From Janthinobacterium sp. 1_2014MBL_MicDiv (GTDB lineage: Bacteria; Pseudomonadota; Gammaproteobacteria; Burkholderiales; Burkholderiaceae_D): a stretch of DNA of 64,000 bases. This document shows, one piece after another, positions 33,513 to 42,546 of the stretch; the first letter of the stretch is position 1, and the number at the start of each line of letters is the position of its first letter. The position numbers were made by a program, and so were the translations under genes. The stretch lies in the NCBI RefSeq assembly GCF_001865675.1, contig NZ_CP011319.1, positions 992,001 to 1,056,000 on the forward strand, read 5' to 3'. The notes beneath the pieces are model-generated. The model searched no databases. It had not been told where the DNA came from and was given only the letters and a program-made list of their open reading frames with translations.

Positions 33513-36500
33513 TTATGGACGCTGCGTGTTGACCTGGATCAACGGCTCATCCGATTGCGGCGGCAATGGCTTGCGTTCGCGTGGCTTGCGCACGGGCGCG
33601 ACGGCCTTGGCGGCAGCTTCCTGTGCCAGGCGCAGCTTTTCCGGATCGGTGGCGGCCAGGGTCAGGCCGGCCGAACCGAGCACCGCGTTCAAGTCCAGCG
33701 GCGCGGCCACTGGCGCGGCAGGCGCTGGGGTTGGTGCAGGCGCTGGCGCAGCTTCGGCAACCACGGGCGCGGCTTCTACCACGGCCGGGGCCGCTTCTGC
33801 CACGACAGCGGCAGGCGCCGCTTCGGCGACTGGCGCTTCTTCGATCACGGCGATCGCTTCAGCCAGCGGTGCCGTTTCCACGACAGGCACGGCTTCCACG
33901 ATGATTTCCGCTGGAGCCGGAGCCGGAGCCGGAGCAGCCTCGGCCTTCTCGGCAAAGCTGTACTCGGCGGCAGGAGCAGGCTCGGCAGCGGCTGGTACAG
34001 CTTGCGCTGCAGCAACGACGGCCTCGGCTGGTGCTTCCGGCACGATCACGGCGGCAGGGGCGGCCACTTCAGCCACTTCAGCAGCAGGAACCGCTTCGGC
34101 AACGTCAGCGGCAGGCGCTGCTGCTTCTGCCTTGGCGATTTCCACGACCTTGGCCACTTCCACCACTTCCACCACGACGGCTGGCGCATCAACGGCAGCT
34201 TCCACTGGCGCGGCAACGGCGACGACGGCGGTAGCGGCAGCTACCACGGCGACCGGAGCAGCGTCGGTTTCGTTGGCTGGCGCCACGGTAAAGCTGATCA
34301 CCGGGGCATCCTGGCCTTCGTTCTCGCCGTTTGCCGATTCGATCAGCTCGCCCGTTTCACGGTCGCGGCGGTTGCGGTTGCGGCCACCACGACGGCGGCG
34401 GCGGCGCGGTTCTTCGCCTTCGACGTCGTTTTCCGTCTCTTCGCCTTCAGGACCGGCGTTCGCCGGCGCTTTCAGCAAGTTCGCCGGTGCGGCGTCGGAC
34501 TCGGGGCCGTTTGACGGCACGACCACGTTGATGGCGCTGGCGGCAGCACCGACCAATGCCAGCTCTTCAGCTTTCACTTCAGCAACAACAGCCTTGTCGG
34601 CGCGCGGTTCGCGCGCTTCGCGTGGCTGGCGTGGCGGACGTTCGGCGCGCTCCGGGCGCTCGGCACGTTCCGGACGCTCGGCGCGTTCAGGACGTTCGCC
34701 GCGTTCGCGCGGTGCCGCTGCCGTGTCGCCATTCTCGCGCGCTTCACGCGGTTCGCGTGGCGGACGTGGCGGGCGTGGCGGACGTGCCGCTTTTTCCAGT
34801 GCTTCCGCTTCTTTCGCGGCGTCGTCCTGGGCTGGACGGCCCTGGCCCGGTTCGCGTTCTTCGCGGCCCGGCTTGCCGTTGCGGCCACGGCCACGCGGGC
34901 CACGGCTGTTGCGGTCGCCGCGGTCGGCGCCGGCCGGCTTGGCCGGGGCGACAGGGGCTGGCGCTGGCGCCACCGGTGCCGGGGCGCCGGTGAAGAAGCT
35001 GATGATCTTGGCGATCAGGCCTTGCGGCGCGGCAGGCGCGGCCACCGGAGTTGGTTTCGCTTCGACGGGCTTGCGCTCGACCAGCGGTGCCGGCTGGTCA
35101 GGCGTGATCGTCTTGACGACGGCTTCCTGGCGCGGCTTGGCTTCTTCCTTCTGGCGCTTGCTGTAAGCCATGTCGGTTTCAGCGTGTTCGGCCAGGTTGT
35201 AGCTGGCCTGGCTGTCTTCCAGACGCGGATCGTCGTGCTTGATGCGTTCCAGCTTGTAGTGCGGCGTTTCCAGATGCTTGTTCGGGATCAGGATCACGGC
35301 GATGCGGTGGCGGTTCTCGATCTTCAGCACTTCGCCGCGCTTTTCGTTGAGCAGGAAGGCGCCCACGTCGACGGGCACTTGCACGTGGATGGTGGCCGAG
35401 TTTTCCTTCATCGCCTCTTCCTGGATGATGCGCAGCACCTGCAGGGCGGACGATTCCGTATCGCGGATGTGGCCGGTGCCGGAGCAGCGCGGGCACGTCA
35501 CGTGCGAACCTTCGGACAGCGAAGGACGCAGGCGCTGGCGCGACAGTTCCATCAGGCCGAAACGCGAAATCTTGCCCATTTGCACGCGGGCACGGTCATG
35601 GTGCAGCGCATCTTTCAGGCGCTGTTCCACTTCGCGCTGGTTCTTCGCCACTTCCATGTCGATGAAGTCGATGACGATCAGGCCGCCCAGGTCGCGCAGG
35701 CGCAGCTGGCGGGCCACTTCTTCGGCCGCTTCGCAGTTGGTGTTGAAGGCGGTGGTCTCGATGTCCGAGCCGCGCGTGGCGCGGGCCGAGTTGACGTCGA
35801 CGGAGACCAGGGCTTCCGTGTGGTCGATGACGATGGCGCCGCCCGATGGCAGCGGCACGGTGCGGCTGTAGGCCGTTTCGATCTGGTGTTCGATCTGGAA
35901 GCGCGAGAACAGCGGCACGTCGTCGCTGTAGCGTTTTACGCGGTGCACCATGTCGGGCATCACGTGGCTCATGAACTGGTGCGCCTGGTCGTAGATCTCG
36001 TCGGTGTCGATCAGGATCTCGCCGATGTCGGGCTGGAAGTAGTCGCGGATGGCGCGGATGACGAGCGACGATTCCTGGTAGATCAGGAAGGCGCCGTTGG
36101 CCGACTTGCCGGCGCCTTCGATGGCGCGCCACAGTTGCATCAGGTAATTCAAGTCCCACTGCAGTTCATCGACGTTGCGGCCGATGCCGGCGGTGCGGGC
36201 GATCACGGACATGCCAGCTGGCAAGTCCAGTTTATCCATGGTTTCGCGCAATTCCTGGCGCTCTTCGCCTTCCACGCGGCGCGATACGCCACCGCCACGC
36301 GGGTTGTTCGGCATCAATACCAGGTAACGGCCGGCCAGCGAAACGAACGAGGTCAGGGCGGCGCCCTTGTTGCCGCGTTCTTCTTTTTCCACCTGGACCA
36401 TGATTTCCTGGCCTTCGCGCAGCGCTTCCTTGACGGAGGCATTGCGCACGTCCACGCCTTCGCGGAAGTACGTGCGGGCAACTTCCTTGAAAGGCAGGAA

Positions 36501-36698
36501 GCCGTGGCGGTCTTCGCCATAGCTGACGAAGCAGGCTTCGAGCGATGGCTCGATGCGCGTGATCACGCCCTTGTAGATGTTGGATTTGCGCTGTTCGCGC
36601 CCGGCTGTCTCGATATCGATGTCGATCAGTTTTTGTCCGTCGACAATCGCTACGCGCAGTTCTTCTTGCTGCGTGGCATTAAACAACATGCGTTTCAT
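33513..36698 (-). CDS. rne: Ribonuclease E
   Basis: Main endoribonuclease of mRNA decay and rRNA/tRNA processing, and scaffold of the degradosome. The 1061 residues divide into the N-terminal catalytic half (S1 domain about 35-125, 5' sensor and DNase I-like domain, Zn-link CPRCSGTG near residue 405) and a long disordered C-terminal half. The latter has Arg-rich RNA-binding segments (GRGRNGKPGREERE, RRRRRGGRNRNRRDRE), a PERAER repeat and Ala/Val/Pro-rich tracts. The ATG at 36698 (MKRMLFNATQQEE) matches the family start, with GGAG 9 bp upstream; the frame is open back to 36821 but that part is not conserved in character. Confidence 0.95.
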   Translation of the reverse strand: MKRMLFNATQQEELRVAIVDGQKLIDIDIETAGREQRKSNIYKGVITRIEPSLEACFVSYGEDRHGFLPFKEVARTYFREGVDVRNASVKEALREGQEIMVQVEKEERGNKGAALTSFVSLAGRYLVLMPNNPRGGGVSRRVEGEERQELRETMDKLDLPAGMSVIARTAGIGRNVDELQWDLNYLMQLWRAIEGAGKSANGAFLIYQESSLVIRAIRDYFQPDIGEILIDTDEIYDQAHQFMSHVMPDMVHRVKRYSDDVPLFSRFQIEHQIETAYSRTVPLPSGGAIVIDHTEALVSVDVNSARATRGSDIETTAFNTNCEAAEEVARQLRLRDLGGLIVIDFIDMEVAKNQREVEQRLKDALHHDRARVQMGKISRFGLMELSRQRLRPSLSEGSHVTCPRCSGTGHIRDTESSALQVLRIIQEEAMKENSATIHVQVPVDVGAFLLNEKRGEVLKIENRHRIAVILIPNKHLETPHYKLERIKHDDPRLEDSQASYNLAEHAETDMAYSKRQKEEAKPRQEAVVKTITPDQPAPLVERKPVEAKPTPVAAPAAPQGLIAKIISFFTGAPAPVAPAPAPVAPAKPAGADRGDRNSRGPRGRGRNGKPGREEREPGQGRPAQDDAAKEAEALEKAARPPRPPRPPREPREARENGDTAAAPRERGERPERAERPERAERPERAERPPRQPREAREPRADKAVVAEVKAEELALVGAAASAINVVVPSNGPESDAAPANLLKAPANAGPEGEETENDVEGEEPRRRRRRGGRNRNRRDRETGELIESANGENEGQDAPVISFTVAPANETDAAPVAVVAAATAVVAVAAPVEAAVDAPAVVVEVVEVAKVVEIAKAEAAAPAADVAEAVPAAEVAEVAAPAAVIVPEAPAEAVVAAAQAVPAAAEPAPAAEYSFAEKAEAAPAPAPAPAEIIVEAVPVVETAPLAEAIAVIEEAPVAEAAPAAVVAEAAPAVVEAAPVVAEAAPAPAPTPAPAAPVAAPLDLNAVLGSAGLTLAATDPEKLRLAQEAAAKAVAPVRKPRERKPLPPQSDEPLIQVNTQRP

Positions 36699-37386
36699 TT
36701 TTATAACTCCGCGACCCGTAGGCCATCTCAAAGCCGCTTCCGGGGAAGCGGCGAAAGTACAGGGATATATGCGAGAACGGGAGTGTTGGCGGGGGGAATG
36801 CCTTAGCGTGCGGAGCAACAACGTGTACGAGGTATACGTTGCGGCCGCAACAGGGCGCGGTGAGGTCGATCGTCATGCCGAGTGCACAGGACACCTGCAA
36901 CTCATCTGAAGCAGCCCGGATGCCGGGGGCAGAGAATGCAGGTGGTCAGCAAATTCAGAGCCAAATCGTAAGCCGGCTCATTACAGGGATCGCGATGGCG
37001 AGGCTTGGCCTCAGCCTATTCATCGACAACCCTCAGTATTGTGGCCTCATACGGGGTTTGGCGAAAACGGCAAGCGTTATCAACTTCATCAACCCGCGAG
37101 CCCGACTCGATAAGTCGCGCTAACGGGTACTTATCCTTATAATCCAATACACTCTCTTCAGCATCTCCACGCGTTATCCGATTACAACTACGGTGCAACC
37201 TTGATTCGCGCAGGGATGGTGCATATACATTTTTTTCCACCGAATTTGCAATTTGGCGAGGCCGGTGGAGACGCCCCTGTGTAAAATGTGCTTTTATTCT
37301 TACACTCGCAGCAGCCAGGGCCGCAGCAAAAACAATTATATATTCAAAATGAAGGACTTAGAGAGATTTCTGGGAAGACATAGTAA
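36699..37386. other. rne / rluC divergent region with probable long rne leader
   Basis: The 688-bp gap separates divergent rne and rluC. E. coli rne has a 361-nt leader through which RNase E autoregulates; a comparable leader is plausible. A weak minus-strand promoter candidate (TTGCAA, 18 bp, TATATG) lies near 37224-37253, which would give a leader of about 520 nt. The rluC-proximal 130 bp are AT-rich. A minus-strand open frame of 74 codons (37016-37240, GTG start) is not convincing. Confidence 0.4.
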
Positions 37387-38382
37387 ATGAAGAGTCAAAA
37401 TGATGTTGTTCCCCCTTCAACACCCCCGGTTCAGCCGCAAGCCCAATTCGTAACGATCGCCGAGGAAGAAGCAGGCCAGCGCATCGACAACTACTTATTA
37501 AGAGTGTGCAAGGGAGTGCCTAAAAGCCACATCTACCGGATCTTGCGATCGGGAGAAGTGCGGGTCAATAAAGGCCGTATCGATCAGCTGTACCGTCTCG
37601 CCGCCGGCGACGTGGTGCGCATTCCCCCCGTGCGCGTGGCCGAAAAGGCGCCCACGGGCGCGCCGGCCGCCGAATTTGCCATCATCTTCGAAGACGCGCA
37701 GCTGCTCGTCATCGACAAGCCGGCCGGCGTGGCCGTGCATGGCGGCTCGGGCGTGTCGTTCGGCGTGATCGAGCAATTGCGCGCTTCGCGTCCCGACGCC
37801 AAGTTCCTCGAGCTGGTGCACCGCCTGGACCGCGACACGTCCGGCCTGTTGTTGCTGGCAAAGAAACGTTCCGCGCTGACCAACTTGCACGAGCAGATGC
37901 GCGACGGCGTCACGGACAAGCGCTATCTGGTGCTGGTGGCCGGCGACTGGAAGAATGCGCGCCAGCATATCAAGTTGCCATTGCATAAATATACGACGGC
38001 CGAAGGCGAGCGCCGGGTGGCCGTGCAGGCCGATGGCCTGGCCTCGCACACGGTGTTTTCGCTGTTGCATAAATATCACAACTTCGCCTTGCTGGAAGCG
38101 GAATTGAAGACGGGACGCACGCACCAGATCCGCGTGCACCTGTCTTCGTCTGGCTTCCCCATCGCCGGCGACGATAAATATGGCGACTTTGCCCTCAACC
38201 GTGCCCTGTTGAAAGCCGACAGCACGCGCGGCGCCCTGAAACGCATGTTCCTGCATGCGCATCAAATCACGTTCACGCATCCGGAAACGGGCAAGACGAT
38301 GACCTTGAACGCGCCGCTGGCTGCCGAATGCCAGCGTTTCTTGGTAAGCTTGGGCAAACCGTTGGCCGTTGCCCCACGTTAA
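37387..38382 (+). CDS. rluC: 23S rRNA pseudouridine synthase, RluC type
   Basis: Modifies uridines of 23S rRNA (955, 2504 and 2580 in E. coli). The 331-residue protein has an N-terminal S4 RNA-binding domain (AGQRIDNYLLRVCKGVPKSHIYRILRSGEVRVNKGR, about residues 30-65) and the RluA-family catalytic domain. The catalytic aspartate sits in LVHRLDRDTSGLLLLAK (about residues 143-159). GGAAGA lies 8 bp before the ATG. Divergent placement from rne is the standard proteobacterial arrangement, which supports RluC over RluD or RluA. Confidence 0.95.
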   Translation: MKSQNDVVPPSTPPVQPQAQFVTIAEEEAGQRIDNYLLRVCKGVPKSHIYRILRSGEVRVNKGRIDQLYRLAAGDVVRIPPVRVAEKAPTGAPAAEFAIIFEDAQLLVIDKPAGVAVHGGSGVSFGVIEQLRASRPDAKFLELVHRLDRDTSGLLLLAKKRSALTNLHEQMRDGVTDKRYLVLVAGDWKNARQHIKLPLHKYTTAEGERRVAVQADGLASHTVFSLLHKYHNFALLEAELKTGRTHQIRVHLSSSGFPIAGDDKYGDFALNRALLKADSTRGALKRMFLHAHQITFTHPETGKTMTLNAPLAAECQRFLVSLGKPLAVAPR

Positions 38383-38444
38383 GTGTGGCCGGGACTATCC
38401 ACAAGATAGTCAGGCCATTATTCATTCTCAAGGAGCCGGCGGCT

Positions 38445-39119
38445 ATGTCGTCGGGAAACATGGCAAGAAAGCAATTTGATCTGATCGTCTTCGATTGGGA
38501 CGGTACGCTGATAGACAGTACCTCGACCATCGTCAAGTGCATCCAGGCGTCGGCCAAAGACCTGGGCTTGCCTGTTCCCACCGAGTTGCTGGCTTCGCAC
38601 GTGATCGGCCTGGGCTTGCAGGAAGCCATGCAGCTGGTGATGCCCGATGTCGAGCCGAAATACCATGCGCGCATGGCGGAGCGTTATCGCTATCACTATC
38701 TGTCGCGCGACCACGAGCTGGCCCTGTTTCCTGGCGTACAGGACATGCTGCAGGACTTGTCGCAGCAGGCGTATTTCCTCGCCGTCGCCACGGGCAAGAG
38801 CCGCGTCGGCCTGAACCGTTCGCTGAACGCCGTCAAGCTGCTGTCGCTGTTCGACGCGACGCGTTGCGCCGACGAAACCTTTTCCAAGCCCCATCCGGCC
38901 ATGTTGCAGGAACTGACGCGCGAATTGGGGCAGGATATGCGCCGTACCGTGATGATCGGCGACACCAGCCATGATTTATTGATGGCAAGCAATGCGGGCG
39001 CGGCCGGTATTGCCGTAGAGTATGGTGCGCATCCTGTCGAACAGTTGCAGGCATGCAAGCCCCTGTATTCGGCGGCCACGGTGACCGAGCTGCATCAATG
39101 GCTGAGCGAGCACGCATGA
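38445..39119 (+). CDS. HAD family phosphatase, phosphoglycolate phosphatase-like
   Basis: Haloacid dehalogenase superfamily hydrolase of 224 residues. Motif I is FDWDGTLIDS (nucleophile Asp near residue 16), motif II is the TGKSR threonine, motif III is the lysine in FSKPHPAM and motif IV is MIGDTSHDLLMA. The helical cap between motifs I and II fits HAD-IA enzymes such as Gph. Substrate unknown. The ATG at 38445 has AAGGAG 9 bp upstream; one at 38460 would also fit. Its stop overlaps the Rieske gene start, so the two are coupled. Neighbours rluC and sppA are a common betaproteobacterial set. Confidence 0.9.
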   Translation: MSSGNMARKQFDLIVFDWDGTLIDSTSTIVKCIQASAKDLGLPVPTELLASHVIGLGLQEAMQLVMPDVEPKYHARMAERYRYHYLSRDHELALFPGVQDMLQDLSQQAYFLAVATGKSRVGLNRSLNAVKLLSLFDATRCADETFSKPHPAMLQELTRELGQDMRRTVMIGDTSHDLLMASNAGAAGIAVEYGAHPVEQLQACKPLYSAATVTELHQWLSEHA

Positions 39120-39493
39120 TGAGTGACCTTGTCGACGTGTTCATCTGCGCCGCCGACGCGGTGGCCGAGGGGGGCAAGGGCGTGCGCTTTCCCGTCCTGG
39201 CCGGCGGCGAAACCACCACCGGCTTTGTCGTGCGTTATGACGGTAAGCCGTACGGCTACCTGAATCGCTGTGCCCACGTGCCGATCGAGCTGGACTGGGC
39301 CGAAGGCGAGTTTTTCGAATCCAGCGGCCTGTATCTGATGTGTTCGACGCATGGCGCCATCTATGTGCCCGACAGCGGCTATTGCGCGGGCGGCCCCTGC
39401 AAGGGCGGCCGCCTGCGTCCGATTCCCGTGGCCGAGCGCGATGGCCAGCTGTACTGGCAGCCTGACGATTATGTGCGGCCTGTGCCGGCCTGA
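39116..39493 (+). CDS. Rieske [2Fe-2S] domain protein
   Basis: A 125-residue stand-alone Rieske ferredoxin-like protein. Cluster ligands are CAH (Cys-x-His) near residue 43 and CSTH near residue 64, spaced as in Rieske folds. ARG-free N-terminal strands (VFICAADAV) and GGRLRPIPVAERDGQLYW complete the fold. Stand-alone Rieske proteins can serve as small electron carriers, but the partner is unknown. The start ATG overlaps the preceding HAD stop (ATGA); a second ATG follows directly. It is part of rluC-HAD-Rieske-sppA. Confidence 0.92.
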   Translation: MMSDLVDVFICAADAVAEGGKGVRFPVLAGGETTTGFVVRYDGKPYGYLNRCAHVPIELDWAEGEFFESSGLYLMCSTHGAIYVPDSGYCAGGPCKGGRLRPIPVAERDGQLYWQPDDYVRPVPA

Positions 39494-39533
39494 TGCCGGG
39501 CGCCGCCTTCCTGCAATTTAAGCAAAGTGAACT

Positions 39534-40535
39534 ATGAGCGATAACACGAATGACAAGCTGGACAGCAGCGCGCCAGCCGCCGGCAACGGCGCCCCTGCAG
39601 GGCACTGGGAGCGCGACGTGCTGGAAAAGCTGGTGTTTGCGACCTTGCAGGAGCAGCGCGCGCACCGCCGCTGGAGCGTCTTCTTCAAGGTCTTCAGCCT
39701 GCTGATCGTGCTGTTCGCCCTGTGGGTGTTTTATGACTACAACAGCGCGGACGACAGCGAAACCCTGGGCCGCCACACGGCCCTGATCGACATCAGCGGC
39801 GCCATCGAGTCCGAAGGCAGCGGCTCGGCCGCCGTCGTCATCCCCGCGCTGGACAAGGCCTTTTCCGACAGCGGTTCCGTCGCCGTGGTGCTGCATATAA
39901 ACAGTCCGGGCGGCAGTCCCGTGCAGGCCGGCATGATCGTCGACGAGATGCAGCGCTTGCGCAAGGGCTATCCGGACAAGCCGCTGTATGTGGTGGTCGA
40001 TGAAATGTGCGCCTCGGGCGGCTATTACATCGCCGCCGCCGCCGACCGCATCTACGTCAACAAGGCCAGCGTCGTCGGTTCCATCGGCGTCTTGATGGAT
40101 GGCTTCGGCTTCACGGGCGTGATGGAAAAGGTCGGTGTCGAGCGCCGCCTGCTGACGGCTGGCGAGAACAAGGGTTTCATGGATCCGTTCAGCCCGCTGA
40201 CGGAAAAACACAAGGCGTATGCACAGGGCATGCTCGATGAAATCCACCAGCAGTTCATCGAAGTGGTGCGCACGGGCCGCGGCAAGCGCCTGAAGGAAAC
40301 GCCGGACACCTTCTCCGGCCTGTACTGGACGGGCGCGAAAGCCGTCGAGATGGGCCTGGCCGATGACTTCGGCACGGTCGACAGCGTGGCGCGCGACGTG
40401 GTCAAGGCGGAAGACATCGTCGACTACACGCAGCACGAAGGTTTGCCGGAACGGGTACTGAAAAAATTTGGCGCAGCCATGGGCGCGGGGGCCATGAAGG
40501 CGGCCGTGCAGCAGGCGCAGCCGGCGTTGCGTTGA
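39534..40535 (+). CDS. sppA: S49 family signal peptide peptidase-like protease
   Basis: Membrane-anchored serine protease of 333 residues, of the short SppA type (bacterial/archaeal half-size form). One transmembrane helix (about residues 46-66) precedes the S49 domain. The oxyanion-type loop NSPGGSPVQAG is followed by the nucleophile serine in EMCASGGYYIAAAADRIY and by VNKASVVGSIGVL. The catalytic lysine should be in the KVGVERRLLTAGENKGF region. Such enzymes degrade cleaved signal peptides in the membrane. It closes the plus-strand group from rluC. Confidence 0.93.
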   Translation: MSDNTNDKLDSSAPAAGNGAPAGHWERDVLEKLVFATLQEQRAHRRWSVFFKVFSLLIVLFALWVFYDYNSADDSETLGRHTALIDISGAIESEGSGSAAVVIPALDKAFSDSGSVAVVLHINSPGGSPVQAGMIVDEMQRLRKGYPDKPLYVVVDEMCASGGYYIAAAADRIYVNKASVVGSIGVLMDGFGFTGVMEKVGVERRLLTAGENKGFMDPFSPLTEKHKAYAQGMLDEIHQQFIEVVRTGRGKRLKETPDTFSGLYWTGAKAVEMGLADDFGTVDSVARDVVKAEDIVDYTQHEGLPERVLKKFGAAMGAGAMKAAVQQAQPALR

Positions 40536-40567
40536 GGATATCTCTCGTATCAGCTTGGCAATCCAGT

Positions 40568-40628
40568 TGAGAATGATTTGCAATAAGATGCTGATTTGCC
40601 TTGAAAATCGACCTGCTTGGGCTATAGT
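40568..40628 (+). promoter_or_regulatory. Sigma-70 promoter with upstream Fur-like box for a small RNA
   Basis: A -35 TTGAAA (40601-40606) and a -10 TATAGT (40623-40628) are 16 bp apart. Upstream, TGAGAATGATTTGCA (40568-40582) matches 12 of 15 positions of the 7-1-7 Fur motif TGATAATGATTATCA. The box lies about 20 bp above the -35, so simple occlusion is not certain. Confidence 0.55.
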
Positions 40629-40634
40629 GAAGCG

Positions 40635-40804
40635 GTAGTTCTTTTCAAGGAGGGGCGATATATCCAACTATGTTGTCAGTACTTTGATTGGCAGGTCCTG
40701 GAACTACTCGCCGCATCGCAGATGTGGTTTTGAGTGAATTTACATTCCTCACTAAAGTCCCGTTGGGGCTTGGGAACGGCGGCGCAATGCCGCCGTTTCC
40801 TTTT
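40635..40804 (+). ncRNA. Putative structured small RNA, about 170 nt
   Basis: A promoter and a strong terminator bracket 170 nt without a convincing reading frame. Predicted stems are: GUAGUUC (40635-40641) with GAACUAC (40701-40707), extended by AGGA/UCCU; a CAUC-GCA-GAUG hairpin (40714-40724); an AGUCCC-GUU-GGGGCU hairpin (40756-40770); and the terminator. An AAGGAGG sequence (about 40647-40653) lies in the first domain, but only a 5-codon frame follows at poor spacing. I do not recognise the family. 6S RNA has similar length but its conserved bulge and neighbours are not seen. Fur control is inferred from the upstream box. Confidence 0.5.
40772..40804 (+). terminator. Rho-independent terminator of the small RNA
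   Basis: A 12-bp stem (GGGAACGGCGGC with GCCGCCGTTTCC, one G-T pair) and a 5-base loop are followed by TTTT. Confidence 0.85.
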
Positions 40805-40929
40805 GTGTGCCGCCATCGCTGGCGCTATCGATGAGGGTAGGGCTGCTGACGACCGCAACGCCGCATGGCGCGCGGGGTGGAGTGGCATGCATGCAAGGGC
40901 AGGGCATGGGTGGCCGGGCATGGCCGCCT

Positions 40930-41316
40930 TCAGGCGGCGCAGTCGTTACAGTGCGCAGGCAAGGTCGGGGCAAGGGACTGCTTAGCCTGCGCGATGGTTT
41001 CCTTTGTGATCGGCGATGGGGCGGAGGCTGGCGCGGGCGCCGCGTCCTGGTTCTCGCTCAGCATGTCGGCCTGGGCAAAGCCGCCCTGTTCCAGCCAGCA
41101 CATGAAATGGCATTGCGCCTCCGCGTGCCAGCGCATCTGGCTGGTCGCCATCGGCGCGTCGTCGCCGGCCACGAAGGCCTCTTCCCGCGAGGGGCAGGCG
41201 CCGCGCCAGCGCGCCACGGCCAGGTTAACTTTATGCATCGCATCCTGTTCGGTGGCGATACGGCGGCGCATGTCGTCTATGCTGCCTTGCAAGGCAATGG
41301 TGTCGGTGTGCTTCAT
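40930..41316 (-). CDS. Hypothetical protein
   Basis: Product of 128 residues with no recognised domain. It is a soluble-looking protein with an alpha-helical N-terminal two thirds (GSIDDMRRRIATEQDAMHKVNLAVARW, ECHF-like Cys and Trp residues), an Ala/Pro linker near residue 95, and a short tail with CNDC. AAGGA lies 6 bp before the ATG, which with balanced residue composition favours this strand over the overlapping plus-strand frames. No signal peptide. It is convergent with the small RNA. Confidence 0.65.
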   Translation of the reverse strand: MKHTDTIALQGSIDDMRRRIATEQDAMHKVNLAVARWRGACPSREEAFVAGDDAPMATSQMRWHAEAQCHFMCWLEQGGFAQADMLSENQDAAPAPASAPSPITKETIAQAKQSLAPTLPAHCNDCAA

Positions 41317-42149
41317 ACGATGTCCTTCCCGGTCGTTCGTGGCTACTGCCGAAATTCCTAAAGCACGTTAGGCGGATTCCTAACGAAGTTTCAGTCTATC
41401 AATGCAATATTCCGAGCGCTTGATCTATCTCAAAGGAATCGTTCATCAAACACATTGTCATGCATTTTTTGTGCGGCGATCGAATGACGTGCCTGGTAAT
41501 TATTGTATTTAAAACAGTATTAAACGGCAGGGTAACTGGCACCGTGCCGCTTGCGGGCGTTGGGTTTTTTTCCTTGCTGCCCTCCTTGTGCGAGTCAGCG
41601 ATGCACTGCCCGACCGTTGCATGCTGAATGAGGAAACGCAGATGCATTATTTGCCAGCGATGGAAATTTTTATTTGTTTGACATCCTGGTTTGCAGGTGT
41701 GAAAATGTTGCCGATTTAATTAGCATGCCGATTTTGTTGATCGTATGCGTAATGAAAATCTATTTTCTGGTTCTGAATCATTTCAGCGATATCAAATCCC
41801 GCGTCCGCTTTCATTGTTGCTGCCACTTTCATACGGTTTGAAAGCGTGGTGGTGGCCGAACAGGATATGCCGGGACATCGTGCAGGCAATTTCGAAATAA
41901 AGGGCGGTTGACGCACGTTGCCGAGTTGTTGTGTTACGGCAGTGCAGATTGCCATCTTGAAGGCTGGGGATACACAAGAGAGCCTTTTCTCCTTGCTGTC
42001 ACTGGATAAAATGAGCCCATGTCCGTTGATGGGAAAAGTACTCCGCGATGCACTGCTTATTGATCCATCCTGTTCAGCTGTTAGTTTTTTGTTTGGTGCC
42101 GTGCCGCTCTTGGCCGGATGATTTTTTGTCTATAGGGAAGGTGCATTGA
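41317..42149. other. AT-rich gene-poor stretch
   Basis: The 833 bp are noticeably lower in GC than the flanking housekeeping genes. Short frames on both strands (for example 41399-41647 minus and 41716-41955 minus) lack ribosome sites and recognisable content. The contrast in composition and the two small secreted genes that follow suggest an accessory or transferred segment. Confidence 0.45.
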
Positions 42150-42500
42150 ATGTTTCAATTTTCCAATTTCGTTAAAAGTTCCAATTTTTATAAAAGCATG
42201 GCTTTGCTGTCGCTGTCCTTGATGTCGGCTTCCTCGCATGCACAAGGGGTGTCGTTCGATGTTGCGGGTGTAACGATCACTACTGTCGGTGTGCATGGGG
42301 CAACTCCGTATTTCCGCATTCAGGAGCCGCTGGCGGCGCAGTGTGCCTATCTGCTGATTTATATTCCCTCAGATAAGAAATCCATGTATGCGCAAGTGCT
42401 GGCGGCGAAACTGGCAGGAAGAAAATTAAGCCGTGTGAATTACACCTTGACGAATGGGCCGAATTCCGAATGCCACGCAGTTGTTGTGGAGATGGAATAG
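42150..42500 (+). CDS. Small secreted protein, first of two paralogues
   Basis: A 116-residue protein with a Sec signal peptide (MALLSLSLMSASSHAQ, cleavage near residue 32) and a mature domain of about 84 residues. Two cysteines (in QCAYLLIYI and SECHAVV) could form a disulfide. The mature part has a pattern of beta strands and one helix with a YAQVLAAKLAGRK core. The next gene encodes a diverged copy of the same layout. GGAAGG lies 8 bp before the ATG. Function unknown; no toxin or adhesin motif is certain. Confidence 0.75.
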   Translation: MFQFSNFVKSSNFYKSMALLSLSLMSASSHAQGVSFDVAGVTITTVGVHGATPYFRIQEPLAAQCAYLLIYIPSDKKSMYAQVLAAKLAGRKLSRVNYTLTNGPNSECHAVVVEME

Positions 42501-42546
42501 TTGTTTGGATTGTAAATACCGGGTTTGCCCTATTTCAGGATGCATT

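Noticed and set aside
37016..37240. Minus-strand frame of 74 codons upstream of rne
   Set aside because: GTG start without a ribosome site, no recognisable content, and it lies in the probable rne leader.
40635..40804. Identification of the small RNA as 6S RNA
   Set aside because: Length and overall pairing are similar, but the large central bulge sequence and the usual neighbouring gene are not seen.
40807..41361. Plus-strand frames overlapping the hypothetical gene at 40930-41316
   Set aside because: No ribosome site and low-complexity composition, while the minus-strand frame has AAGGA at good spacing.
41399..41955. Two short minus-strand frames in the AT-rich segment
   Set aside because: No start signals, no similarity that I recognise, and atypical composition for coding sequence.
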